Below are positions 7,066 through 18,270 of a stretch of DNA of 43,828 nt, one piece after another. Both the position numbers and the translations under genes were made by a program. The DNA is from Bacteroidales bacterium. GTDB lineage: Bacteria > Bacteroidota > Bacteroidia > Bacteroidales > UBA932. Each line of letters begins with the position of its first letter. The first letter of the stretch is position 1. Location: contig JAEEXZ010000013.1 of NCBI GenBank assembly GCA_016288055.1, positions 1 through 43,828 of the forward strand, read 5' to 3'. Below the pieces are notes generated by a model. The model saw only the letters and a list, made by a program, of their open reading frames with translations. It did not search any database and was not told the origin of the DNA.

Positions 7066-8178
7066 CTAAGCGGCGAACATTTCCTTGACCTTGGGAAGGT
7101 AATCCTTTCCAAGTACGATACCGCATCCCAGGATGAACCCAAAGAAGGTCCATACCAGGAGAGTTTTTGCACGGCTGTTGGAAGGCTGGCGCGGTACGGT
7201 GACGGGCTGGATGATGGCCAGCACGGGCGTGTCCCGCTTGACCTGCATCTTAGCCTGTTCCAGCTGTTTGGCCATCTCGGAATAGATGGAGCTAGCCACG
7301 TTGTACTTGCTCTGCAGACGGTCCCGTTCGATACGGGAACGGGTGGTGGTCATGTTCTGGGAACGGTCCGTCACTGCGGCCAGGGCCGTCTGGTAGGATT
7401 CGGCCTCGGCCTTGATTTCGTCGTAGCGGGCCTGCACATAGTTCAGCTGGTTCTGGGCCTTTTCGGTGCGGAAACGGGTGATCTCGTCCTGCAGCAGCTG
7501 CTGGGCCTTCATGGCCAGTTCTGCGGTCTCGAGGGGCTCGGAGCCCGTGACGGTGAGGGTGAGGTAGCCTTCTTTCTTATCTACGCCCAGATTCACGCTC
7601 TGGCCGATGAATTTGATTATCTGCTGCTCTTCCAGGGTAAGGACGATGGGTCTGGGCGTTTCTTCCGCAGAGGTGGCCGAGGGCAACGTCGGCTCCGGCT
7701 TCTCACCGCGGATCGCGTTCAGGATGACGCCGGGAAGGCCGACGGTGTATTTGAGCACAACGCTCATGACGCCGGGTTTGGCGTATTCCTTCATGTAGGT
7801 GTAGATGGAAACGGCCGTGTCGGCTTTCTCGAAGTGCAGGGGCGTGTACATGAGCTCCTTGCGGAACGTCACGCTGTTTACGATCTGGGGGTAAACCAGC
7901 GGTGAGAGCTCGGATGTGCTCATGTTGGAGGCGCCCAGGTCGAAGCCGGCCAGGGAGGCCAGGCTGGAAAGGGAAGAGGCGCGGGAAGAGCCCAGCTGGG
8001 GCACCATCACGGTACTCACGGTGTACGTGCGCTTCATGGTGAGGGCGGCCACCAGGCCCAGGGCGATGAATACGACCGTGCAGATGATGACGGTCTTACG
8101 TCCTTTCCACAGGTTCTTGACAAGGGCGACGATGTCGATTCCCTCTTCTTCCTCGTACTGTATGTGCTTGTCTTCCAT
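7066..8178 (-). CDS. Wzz-type polysaccharide chain-length/co-polymerase protein
   Basis: A 370-residue inner-membrane protein. The N-terminal Wzz domain begins GIDIVALVKNLWKGRK, with a first membrane helix at about 28-48 (TVIICTVVFIALGLVAAL). A long helical periplasmic domain with coiled-coil stretches (about 210-310) follows, then the PVTVPRQPSNSRAK segment typical of the family, and a second helix at about 340-360. No C-terminal tyrosine-kinase domain is attached, unlike Wzc. It starts 4 nt after the Wza-type gene, so the two are co-transcribed. It should control the length of, or help polymerise and export, a surface polysaccharide. No glycosyltransferases, flippase or polymerase are nearby. 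Confidence 0.9.
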   Translation of the reverse strand: MEDKHIQYEEEEGIDIVALVKNLWKGRKTVIICTVVFIALGLVAALTMKRTYTVSTVMVPQLGSSRASSLSSLASLAGFDLGASNMSTSELSPLVYPQIVNSVTFRKELMYTPLHFEKADTAVSIYTYMKEYAKPGVMSVVLKYTVGLPGVILNAIRGEKPEPTLPSATSAEETPRPIVLTLEEQQIIKFIGQSVNLGVDKKEGYLTLTVTGSEPLETAELAMKAQQLLQDEITRFRTEKAQNQLNYVQARYDEIKAEAESYQTALAAVTDRSQNMTTTRSRIERDRLQSKYNVASSIYSEMAKQLEQAKMQVKRDTPVLAIIQPVTVPRQPSNSRAKTLLVWTFFGFILGCGIVLGKDYLPKVKEMFAA

Positions 8179-8182
8179 AAGT

Positions 8183-10852
8183 TTAGTTCAGTCTTTCGAT
8201 GAGCAGGATCATAGACACGATGGAGGTGAGGGCGCTCAGCGAGCTGGCGGCAATCTGGTCCCAGTGGATCTTCTCCTTGGGCTCCTCGGCCTTTTCCTTG
8301 CGTTGCTGGTCGATTCCCAGGGTGATCACGGCGCCGGGTTCCACCTTCGGGTAGGTGCGGAAGAACAGGAAGTGTCCCACGCTCTTGCTCTGGTTGTTGG
8401 GCATGGTGACGGTGACGCTGTTCCTGTCGGCGTACTTGTGGTAGCCGCCGGCGAAGTTGCGGATGTACCAGTCTGCGTTGTGGGGACCCTGATAGGAGAC
8501 GGTCTTCTGTGTGGAGGCGAAGTCTTCGGGGACATACTGGGCCATGCGGGTACCGGTCTCACGGATGGTAACGGTGTTCTCCATGCGCACGACGTTGATG
8601 ACATCCCCTTCCATGAGGATGGGGTCGTCTTTCATCTTGAGGGAGTGACGGCTCGCATCCTTGAGGTTGACGCCGATGCTTCCGCGGTTCTTGTAGGTGC
8701 GGAACAGGGTGGAGTAGGGGCTGGCATCTTCCAGCAGGCCGCCGGCCATCTCGATAACCTCGGAGAGGTGGGTGCGGCTGTCGGTGAGGACATAGACGCC
8801 GGGATAGCGGACGCGGCCGTTTACTTCCACCGTACGGCCCTGGGTGAAGTTGGGGGTCTGGCGGACGACGACCTGGTCGAAGGGCTGGAGCTGGAAGTTG
8901 GCGTCCACAGGATAGTAATCCTCGGAGACGGAGAGCGTGATGCGGTCCATGTCCAGTTCCTGCGTGGTGGAGATATTCATGCGGAACACTTCCACGCGGT
9001 CATAGGCGGCGCCCACCTCGAAACCGCCGGCCATGATGATGAGGTCGTGCAGGGTGAGGGAAGGGTCGAAGGTGGTACCCATCGGAGAGTTGACGGCTCC
9101 GCTGATATGTACCTCGCCCATGTTGGTGTAGGTGCTGTTGTCATATACGCGAAGCTCGTCGCCGGGCTGGAGGAGACGTTCCCCGTCATGTTCCAGGGAC
9201 ACGGGAATGTACTCCATCTTTTCGCTGTTGGTGATATCCTTGCGGAAGATGTAGGCCACGGGATATACGCTGGGCTTGAGGCCGTCGGCCATCTCGATGG
9301 CCTGGTTAATGGTCATGTGGTCGTTCACGCCGAAAGCGCGGCTGAAGGGAGTACGCACCTGACCGGTGACGCTCACCTCGGCGTCCTGGCGGAAATCGGC
9401 CATCTGGAGGACCTTCACGGAGTCCCGGGGCTGGAGCTGGAAGTCCGGATGGCCGTCAATGCCCGGGAAGGGAACGGTGATTACTTCTACAGTCTCGTCC
9501 GGGCGGGTGCGCTGGACAAGGACGTATTCGGTACGGGCCGTATAACGGGGTTTGGCTTTCTCCAGGAGACTGGCAAGGCTGGTGCTCTGGGAGAAGTCGT
9601 AGGTGCCGTCGTAGTAAACGTCACCGGCGACGTTCACATAGTTCTCCATGGGCTTGTTGATGCTCTTGATGCGGACGATGTCGCCGCCCTGGAGCGCCAC
9701 TTTCTGGGCCCCGGACATGATGGTGGCAAGGTCGTATTCCTTGAACATCTTTTCACCGGCTTCAAAGCGTTCTACCTGTACGAAGTCCGGGTAAACGTCG
9801 TCGGTAAGGCCGCCGGCGTATTTAATGAGGTCCGCGATGGTTTCGCCGGACGTCATTTCGTAACGCATGGGACGGTTCACGGCACCTTCAACGGTGACGA
9901 TCTTGTCGGCCACGGGAACGAAGAGAATGTCGTTGTTCTGGAGGTCGAAATGGGAGCCGGATGCGGCACCCGTCATGAACTGGTACAGGTCCAGGCGCTC
10001 GGTCTTTCCGCCGCGGGAACGCTGGATGTTACGCAGGGAACCCATCTGGGTGGGGCCGCCGGCAGCGGCCAGGGCATTGAAGGCCGTGTTGAGGGCGCTG
10101 AGCGTGAAGCCGCCCTGTACGTTCACTTCTCCGTAGATGCTCACCGTGATGGTGCGGGCGGTTGAGATGGTTACGGCAATCTGGTCCTGACGGAAAGAGT
10201 AGTGCTGTGAGAGCTTGCTCTTGACGGCCGAACGGGCCTGGGCAAGGGTGAGGCCCTTGAGGAAGATCTTGGTGGAACCGGCGGGCTGGATGGACCCGTC
10301 CGGAGCGATACGCTGGTGGATCTCCGTCTGGGAAGAGCCGAAGATGGAGATGTGCACCTCGTCACCTTCGCCGAGGACGTATGTGTCCGGGGCCTGTGCG
10401 CCGTCCGTGGTGCGGAAAATGTCCAGGGACTTGCCGGAGAACAGGCTGTGACCATAGATCTCGTCGGTCTTCGGGGCGGGATGTACTTCGCTCTGGGCCA
10501 GCGTTTCCTGGATGGCGGCCTCGGCGGCTGCTTCGCCGGGAGTGGTCAGGGGGTCGCGGAGAACACTGACCGTATCCATCTGTGCGGGGAAGGCCCCGGC
10601 CGATTCATTGGCAGCTTTCTCGCTCTGCATCTTGTTGAGGATGTCAAGCACACGGTCTTTGTAGGCCGGATATTCGGCGGGGGAAATGGCGTCCACGTCA
10701 ATGCCGCTTTCAAGCAGGCGAGCCCGGACGGCATTTTCATCCAGCCCTCTTTTCTGAAGTTCTCCACGGGCCATGCTCAGCAGGGCTGCCGACTGTGCAA
10801 AAGCCACGGCGGACAGCAGCACGCACAGGAAAGTCAAGGTGATTTTCTTCAT
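8183..10852 (-). CDS. Wza-family outer-membrane polysaccharide export protein, multi-SLBB
   Basis: An 889-residue protein. The start at 10852 gives the signal peptide MKKITLTFLCVLLSAVAFAQ; an upstream extension would run through the promoter. An N-terminal helical region (about 25-125) precedes the Poly_export domain (about 155-235; TYVLGEGDEVHISIFG). A long tandem of SLBB beta-grasp domains then runs to about 850, with repeated VxVxGxVxxPG-type strings. It ends in a hydrophobic helix (SSLSALTSIVSMILLIERLN) that may span the outer membrane as in Wza. E. coli Wza is about 380 residues; extended SLBB versions are usual in Bacteroidota. With the Wzz partner it should form the export channel for capsule or exopolysaccharide. 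Confidence 0.9.
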   Translation of the reverse strand: MKKITLTFLCVLLSAVAFAQSAALLSMARGELQKRGLDENAVRARLLESGIDVDAISPAEYPAYKDRVLDILNKMQSEKAANESAGAFPAQMDTVSVLRDPLTTPGEAAAEAAIQETLAQSEVHPAPKTDEIYGHSLFSGKSLDIFRTTDGAQAPDTYVLGEGDEVHISIFGSSQTEIHQRIAPDGSIQPAGSTKIFLKGLTLAQARSAVKSKLSQHYSFRQDQIAVTISTARTITVSIYGEVNVQGGFTLSALNTAFNALAAAGGPTQMGSLRNIQRSRGGKTERLDLYQFMTGAASGSHFDLQNNDILFVPVADKIVTVEGAVNRPMRYEMTSGETIADLIKYAGGLTDDVYPDFVQVERFEAGEKMFKEYDLATIMSGAQKVALQGGDIVRIKSINKPMENYVNVAGDVYYDGTYDFSQSTSLASLLEKAKPRYTARTEYVLVQRTRPDETVEVITVPFPGIDGHPDFQLQPRDSVKVLQMADFRQDAEVSVTGQVRTPFSRAFGVNDHMTINQAIEMADGLKPSVYPVAYIFRKDITNSEKMEYIPVSLEHDGERLLQPGDELRVYDNSTYTNMGEVHISGAVNSPMGTTFDPSLTLHDLIIMAGGFEVGAAYDRVEVFRMNISTTQELDMDRITLSVSEDYYPVDANFQLQPFDQVVVRQTPNFTQGRTVEVNGRVRYPGVYVLTDSRTHLSEVIEMAGGLLEDASPYSTLFRTYKNRGSIGVNLKDASRHSLKMKDDPILMEGDVINVVRMENTVTIRETGTRMAQYVPEDFASTQKTVSYQGPHNADWYIRNFAGGYHKYADRNSVTVTMPNNQSKSVGHFLFFRTYPKVEPGAVITLGIDQQRKEKAEEPKEKIHWDQIAASSLSALTSIVSMILLIERLN

Positions 10853-10894
10853 ATGGATGGTTCTTTTTTTCGTGAGTATTGTTATGCCAGAATA

Positions 10895-10902
10895 CAAATA
10901 TA
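10895..10902 (-). promoter_or_regulatory. -7 element TATATTTG for the wza-wzz pair
   Basis: TTCG followed by TATATTTG on the minus strand, 42 bp before the ATG at 10852, in the 56-bp gap after the GH2 stop. Confidence 0.6.
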
Positions 10903-10908
10903 CGAAAA

Positions 10909-13917
<3,009 letters not shown>

Positions 13918-13929
13918 TCAGAACCGATT

Positions 13930-16161
13930 ATGCGTCAAAAATACCGTCTTGTGGTCTTCCTGATGACCCTTTCCTTCAGTGCCGCCGCCCAGAGCGAGTG
14001 GGTGAATCCTTTTGTGGGTACGTCCAATTTCGGAGCCTGTCATCCCGGTGCCGTCATGCCCCACGGAATGATGAGCGTGAGCCCGTTCAACGTGATGGGA
14101 TCGGCCCTGAACACCTGGGACAAGGACAGCCGCTGGTGGAGTACGCCCTACGTGAAGGAGAACAGCTATTTTACGGGATTCTCCCACGTGAACCTCTCCG
14201 GCGTGGGCTGTCCGGAAGCGGGGACCCTCCTCACCATGCCCACCACGGGTCCGCTGCAGGTGGATTACCACATCTACGGAACGGAATACAAGGACGAGAC
14301 CGCTCATCCCGGCTATTATTCCCTGGAGCTTCTCAGCGGCATCCGGGCCGAGGTATCGGCCACCACCCGCACCTCCGTCGAACGCTATACCTTCCCCGGC
14401 GGAGAGGGCAACATCCTCCTGAACCTGGGGGAGGGGCTCACCAACGAGAGCGGCGCCACGGTGCGCCGCGTATCGGCCACGGAAGTGGAAGGCTCCCGCC
14501 TTCTGGGGACCTTCTGCTACAACCGGGAGGCAGTTTTCCCGCTTTACTTCGTGCTGCGGGTAAGCAAGGCGCCGTCGGCTTCCGGCTATTGGAAAAAGCA
14601 GCGTCCGATGACCGCAGAGGCCGCCTGGGACGCCGATGCGGGCCGCTATAAAATCTACGGAAACTATGCCCGCGAACTGAGTGGAGATGAGATCGGGTGC
14701 TGGTTTCATTACGACTCGCTGGCCCCCGGTGAGGAGGTTCAGGTGCAGATCGGCGTGTCCTTCGTGAGCGTCGATAATGCCCGCGAGAACCTCGACGCCG
14801 AGCAGCGGGGCTTCTCCTTCGACGAGGTGCGCGCGCAGGCCGATTCCGCCTGGAACAGCTACCTGGGCCGTATCCGTGTGGAAGGTGGTTCCGACGACGA
14901 AAAGACCGTCTTCTACACGGCGCTTTACCATACGCTCCTGCATCCCAACGTGCTCAGTGACGTCAACGGAGAGTACCCTCTCATGGAGTACCGCCAGCCG
15001 GGCCCTTCCCGCGGCGTGGGCCGTGTCGAGAAGGGACATGAACGCTATACGGTGTTCTCCCTGTGGGATACGTACCGCAATTTGCATCAGCTCATTACGC
15101 TTTTATGGCCCGAGGAGCAGCTGGACATGGTGCGCTCCATGATCGACATGTACCGGGAGTGGGGCTGGATGCCCAAATGGGAGCTCTTCGGCCGGGAAAC
15201 CTGGACCATGGAAGGCGACCCCGCCGTGTGCGTCATTGCGGATACCTGGCTCCGCGGTCTCCGGGACTTCGACATCGCGACGGCTTATGAGGCATTCCTG
15301 AAATCGGCCGACACCCCCGGTGCCGCCAACCTCATGCGCCCCGACAACGACCCTTACCTCCGGGACGGCAGCATTCCTCTGAACTTTTTTGCGGCGGACT
15401 TTTCCGGGGACAATTCTGTCTCCCATGCGCTGGAATACTATGTGGCGGACTATGCCCTGTCCCGTCTGGCGGAAGACCTCGGCCATCCGGAAGACGCGCA
15501 GCGCTTCCGCGCCCGTTCCCTGGGCTACAGGAACTACTATTCCCCTGAGTACAAGTGCCTGAGACCCCTCAATGCGGACGGAACCTTCCTCACGCCTTTC
15601 AATCCGGAGGATGGCGCCGACTTTTCCAACGCGCCCGGTTTTCACGAAGGCAGCGCCTGGAATTACACCTTCGCCGTTCCCCATGACGTGGCCGGTTATG
15701 CCCGTCTGCAGGGCGGGACCAAAGCCTTCGTGAAGAATCTGCGCCATGTGTTCGACCAGGGCCTTTACGATCCCGCCAACGAGCCCGACATTGTGTACCC
15801 CTATCTCTTCTCCCGCTTCAAGGGGTATGAGAAGAACACCTGGGAACTGGTGGAGGGCATCCTTCGGGACCACTACAGGAACGCTCCCGACGGTATCCCC
15901 GGCAATGACGACACCGGCACCATGAGCGCCTGGGCCGTTTTCTCCATGCTGGGCTTCTATCCGGACTGCCCCGGCGAGCCTTCCTTCACCCTTACGCGCC
16001 CCACGTTCTCATCGGCCGTGATTACGCTGCCGGACGGGCACAGGCTCACCATACGCCGGGCATCGGCATCGGCCACCCGCGCCCTGCTCGACGGCCGCTC
16101 CCGCGGCTACCGCATCCCCCACGCCGCCCTCTCCTCCGCCACCTCCCTGGTCTGGAAGTAG
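13930..16161 (+). CDS. GH92 alpha-mannosidase, copy 1
   Basis: A 743-residue family 92 exo-acting, calcium-dependent inverting alpha-mannosidase, exported by a type I signal peptide (LMTLSFSAAAQ). The N-terminal beta-sandwich holds WVNPFVGTSNFGACHPGAVMPHGM and the ARTSVERYTFP-type strands. The (alpha/alpha)6 domain has LWDTYRNLHQL, the catalytic-acid region EGSAWNYTF, and the catalytic-base signature GNDDTGTMSAWAVFSMLGFYP. ATG 13930 is preferred over an in-frame GTG at 13912 because the GTG overlaps the promoter. In GH92 the NDDTG form differs from the NEDxG form of copy 2, so the two probably cut different linkages (alpha-1,2, 1,3, 1,4 or 1,6), but which cannot be read here. It would trim mannose from released N-glycans, probably in the periplasm. 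Confidence 0.94.
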   Translation: MRQKYRLVVFLMTLSFSAAAQSEWVNPFVGTSNFGACHPGAVMPHGMMSVSPFNVMGSALNTWDKDSRWWSTPYVKENSYFTGFSHVNLSGVGCPEAGTLLTMPTTGPLQVDYHIYGTEYKDETAHPGYYSLELLSGIRAEVSATTRTSVERYTFPGGEGNILLNLGEGLTNESGATVRRVSATEVEGSRLLGTFCYNREAVFPLYFVLRVSKAPSASGYWKKQRPMTAEAAWDADAGRYKIYGNYARELSGDEIGCWFHYDSLAPGEEVQVQIGVSFVSVDNARENLDAEQRGFSFDEVRAQADSAWNSYLGRIRVEGGSDDEKTVFYTALYHTLLHPNVLSDVNGEYPLMEYRQPGPSRGVGRVEKGHERYTVFSLWDTYRNLHQLITLLWPEEQLDMVRSMIDMYREWGWMPKWELFGRETWTMEGDPAVCVIADTWLRGLRDFDIATAYEAFLKSADTPGAANLMRPDNDPYLRDGSIPLNFFAADFSGDNSVSHALEYYVADYALSRLAEDLGHPEDAQRFRARSLGYRNYYSPEYKCLRPLNADGTFLTPFNPEDGADFSNAPGFHEGSAWNYTFAVPHDVAGYARLQGGTKAFVKNLRHVFDQGLYDPANEPDIVYPYLFSRFKGYEKNTWELVEGILRDHYRNAPDGIPGNDDTGTMSAWAVFSMLGFYPDCPGEPSFTLTRPTFSSAVITLPDGHRLTIRRASASATRALLDGRSRGYRIPHAALSSATSLVWK

Positions 16162-16176
16162 CTGATTCTTAGCGCT
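16162..16176 (+). repeat. Post-stop CTGATTCTTAGCGCT element shared by both GH92 genes
   Basis: This 15-mer starts immediately after the GH92 copy 1 stop. A copy differing at one base lies immediately after the GH92 copy 2 stop (20380-20394). In both cases a GGGTGCAC...GTGCACCC hairpin follows. Confidence 0.7.
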
Positions 16177-16184
16177 ATATAAAA

Positions 16185-16214
16185 CCACGGGTGCACCGCG
16201 AAGTGCACCCGTGG
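16185..16214 (-). terminator. GGGTGCAC hairpin terminator, bidirectional
   Basis: An 11-bp perfect stem (16185-16195 with 16204-16214) and 8-nt loop. On the minus strand it is followed by TTTTATAT (16184 downward), which suits the end of the LacI-GH130 transcript. The plus strand has no T-run but the stem may still protect the GH92 3' end. Confidence 0.7.
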
Positions 16215-16253
16215 GGTAGTAAGTCGTTGGTGGATAGCGAATTGCGCTCCAGG

Positions 16254-17198
16254 CTAGAGGATGCTGGTTTTCTTGGTCCACTCCACGATTTCGGGGATGT
16301 AGCCGAAGGCGAGACCCGTGACGGTGTCTGCGCAGCCGTAGTAAACGGCGACGCGGCCGGTGGCGGGGTCATGCAGGGCGGCGCAGGGGAAACACACGTT
16401 GGGAACGTCTCCCATGCACTCGTAGGGCTGCTGGGGGCTGATGAGGTAGGGACCGCTGCGGGCCAGCACTTCCCAGGGCCGATCCAAATCCAGCAGGGCG
16501 CTGCCGAAGCTGTAAACGTATCCGTTGCAGGAGCGGAGCACGCCGTGGTAGAACAGCAGCCAGCCTTCGGGGGTCTCGATGGGAACGGGACCTGCGCCGA
16601 TTTTCATGCACTGCCAGGCGCTCACCTCGAAGGGGGCGGGAGCCATGACGTGCCGATGGTGTCCCCAGAACTCCATGTCCGGCGTCTCGCTGTAGAAAAT
16701 GTCGCCGAATGCGGTGTGGCCGGTGTCGGAGGGACGGGAGAGCATGGCGAACTTCCCGCCGATCTTGCGGGGGAAAAGTACGCCGTTGCGGTTGTAGGGA
16801 AGGAAGGCGTTCTCCATCTGATGGAAGGTCTCGAAGTCGGTGGTCCAGGCTATGCCGATGGTGGGGCCGTGGTAGCCGTTGCACCAGGTGACCCAGTAGC
16901 GGTCTTCGATGAAGGTGACGCGGGGGTCGTAGGCGTAATCTCCTTCGAGCTGCAGCTTTTCGGGCTTGATGTTCCAGGTGATGCCGTCCTTGGAAAAGCC
17001 CACGTGAAGGGCCATCCGGCGGTTGGTGTCATCGCAGCGGAAAACGCCGGCGAAACCGTCCCGGAAAGGAACGACGGCGCTGTTGAAAATGCTGTTTGAG
17101 TCTGGTAGTAAATTTCTGGGAATCACCGGGTTGGCGCTGTAGCGCCACATTACTTCGTGAGAGCCGGAAGGTCTTTCCTCCCAGGGCAAGTTGGTCAT
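16254..17198 (-). CDS. GH130 beta-mannoside phosphorylase
   Basis: A 314-residue five-bladed beta-propeller enzyme with no signal peptide, so cytoplasmic. GH130 enzymes phosphorolyse beta-mannosides to alpha-mannose 1-phosphate. The start [21 protein letters not shown], the conserved DPRVTFI (Asp91 is the likely general acid), [13 protein letters not shown] and [11 protein letters not shown] are family signatures, and closest in memory to the subfamily that includes Man-beta-1,4-GlcNAc phosphorylases of N-glycan loci. Together with GH18 and GH92 this predicts cleavage of the core Man-beta-1,4-GlcNAc disaccharide after import. Its ATG overlaps the LacI stop by 4 nt, so it is an operon partner of the regulator. 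Mannan-derived oligosaccharides are an alternative substrate. Confidence 0.9.
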   Translation of the reverse strand: MTNLPWEERPSGSHEVMWRYSANPVIPRNLLPDSNSIFNSAVVPFRDGFAGVFRCDDTNRRMALHVGFSKDGITWNIKPEKLQLEGDYAYDPRVTFIEDRYWVTWCNGYHGPTIGIAWTTDFETFHQMENAFLPYNRNGVLFPRKIGGKFAMLSRPSDTGHTAFGDIFYSETPDMEFWGHHRHVMAPAPFEVSAWQCMKIGAGPVPIETPEGWLLFYHGVLRSCNGYVYSFGSALLDLDRPWEVLARSGPYLISPQQPYECMGDVPNVCFPCAALHDPATGRVAVYYGCADTVTGLAFGYIPEIVEWTKKTSIL

Positions 17199-18202
17199 AT
17201 AAGGTTTGCTTTTAAAACGATTCTTTCTTTTTCTTTGGTGATGTCGTCCCCATGGTCTTTCTTGTCGATGAGGCGGAACAGGCAGTCCGCGCTTTCCTTG
17301 GCGATGAGGGGCAGCGGCTGTTCTACATGGGGGATGTGGGGTGTGAAGATATCGTAAACGTTGGAGTAGTCGAATCCGGCGATGCGGATGTCCTCCTGCA
17401 CACGTACGCCTCTGTGGATGAGCTCCTTGATGAGCAGGACGCTGGCTTCGTTGGAGGCGCAGACCATGCCGTCCAGACCGGCGTCCAGAATGGCGCCGGC
17501 CGCTTTCCGGGTGTCCTGTTCCTTGCTGTAGAAGCCCATGCGATAGATGGGTGCGTCTGCGCCGGCGGTCTCCCGGAAGGCCTGTTCGCGTTCCATCATG
17601 GTCGATGTGCGCATCTCGTAGGAGAGGAGCCCCATCTTGCGGACTCCCTGTTTGATGAGGGCGCCGACGGCCATGTGCATGGCCTGTTTGTTGTCCAGAA
17701 GAACGTAGGGAATTTCATACTCGGGGGAGTGGCGGTCGATGGCGACGAACGGCCTTCCTGCAGCCTGCAGGCGCTGGATGTAGGGGCCGCAGCCCACGCA
17801 GGGGACGATGATGAACCCTTCCACATCCTTCTCCAGGAAGGACTGGACAAGGCGGCCGAAGCGCTCCGGGTCCTCCTCCGTGCTGCCGAACAGCACGGTG
17901 TATCCCTTGCGGGTGACGATTTTCTCTATCTCCTTGGCGATGCTGCCGTAGAAGATGTTGCCGATGTCTGAAAGAATGACGCCGATTACGTGCGTGCGTC
18001 CCTGGCGGAGCATGCGGGCTGCGGAACTGGGCTGGTAGTTCATGCGCGCCGCAACCTCCCGGATTCTTTCCTCGGTGGCCTGGCTCACGCGGTACTTCTG
18101 TTTCCCGTCCGCCCCGACACGGTTGTTCATCACAAAGGAAACCAATGCGATGGACACCCCTGCTTCCCGGGCGATATCTTTGATGGTGACATTTTTTGTC
18201 AT
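17195..18202 (-). CDS. LacI-family transcriptional regulator
   Basis: A 335-residue sugar-responsive repressor or activator. The N-terminal helix-turn-helix is [23 protein letters not shown], with a hinge helix around [12 protein letters not shown] and a periplasmic-binding-protein-like effector domain (about 70-335). ATG 18202 is chosen because it starts right before the HTH and 8 bp after a clear -7 element; an upstream extension to 18244 would cross the promoter. It is co-transcribed with GH130 and divergent from GH92 copy 2, the classical layout of a local catabolic regulator. As SusC here has no STN domain and no sigma/anti-sigma pair is present, it is the best candidate regulator of the whole region. 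The effector is probably a mannose-containing sugar (inference). Confidence 0.93.
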   Translation of the reverse strand: MTKNVTIKDIAREAGVSIALVSFVMNNRVGADGKQKYRVSQATEERIREVAARMNYQPSSAARMLRQGRTHVIGVILSDIGNIFYGSIAKEIEKIVTRKGYTVLFGSTEEDPERFGRLVQSFLEKDVEGFIIVPCVGCGPYIQRLQAAGRPFVAIDRHSPEYEIPYVLLDNKQAMHMAVGALIKQGVRKMGLLSYEMRTSTMMEREQAFRETAGADAPIYRMGFYSKEQDTRKAAGAILDAGLDGMVCASNEASVLLIKELIHRGVRVQEDIRIAGFDYSNVYDIFTPHIPHVEQPLPLIAKESADCLFRLIDKKDHGDDITKEKERIVLKANLI

Positions 18203-18210
18203 ATTCTTTA

Positions 18211-18218
18211 CAAAGATA
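18211..18218 (-). promoter_or_regulatory. -7 element TATCTTTG (minus, lacI-type gene)
   Basis: TAnnTTTG, 8 bp before ATG 18202. A one-mismatch plus-strand partner, TAACTTTA, lies 13 bp away at 18232-18239. Confidence 0.55.
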
Positions 18219-18249
18219 AGGAAAAAAGGCGTAACTTTAGCCATTCTAC

Positions 18250-18257
18250 TAAGTTTG
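18250..18257 (+). promoter_or_regulatory. -7 element TAAGTTTG (plus, GH92 copy 2)
   Basis: TAnnTTTG, 13 bp before ATG 18271. The candidate operator at 18254-18269 overlaps its 3' end and the predicted transcription start. Confidence 0.55.
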
Positions 18258-18269
18258 TATCGTTTTAGC
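18254..18269 (+). promoter_or_regulatory. Candidate LacI-family operator at GH92 copy 2
   Basis: TTTGTATCGTTTTAGC, centred on CG. The right half CGTTTTAGC is a perfect half-site of the palindrome GCTAAAACGTTTTAGC. It shares GCTAnAACGAT (reverse strand) with the site at the SusC start. Confidence 0.4.
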
Positions 18270-18270
18270 T

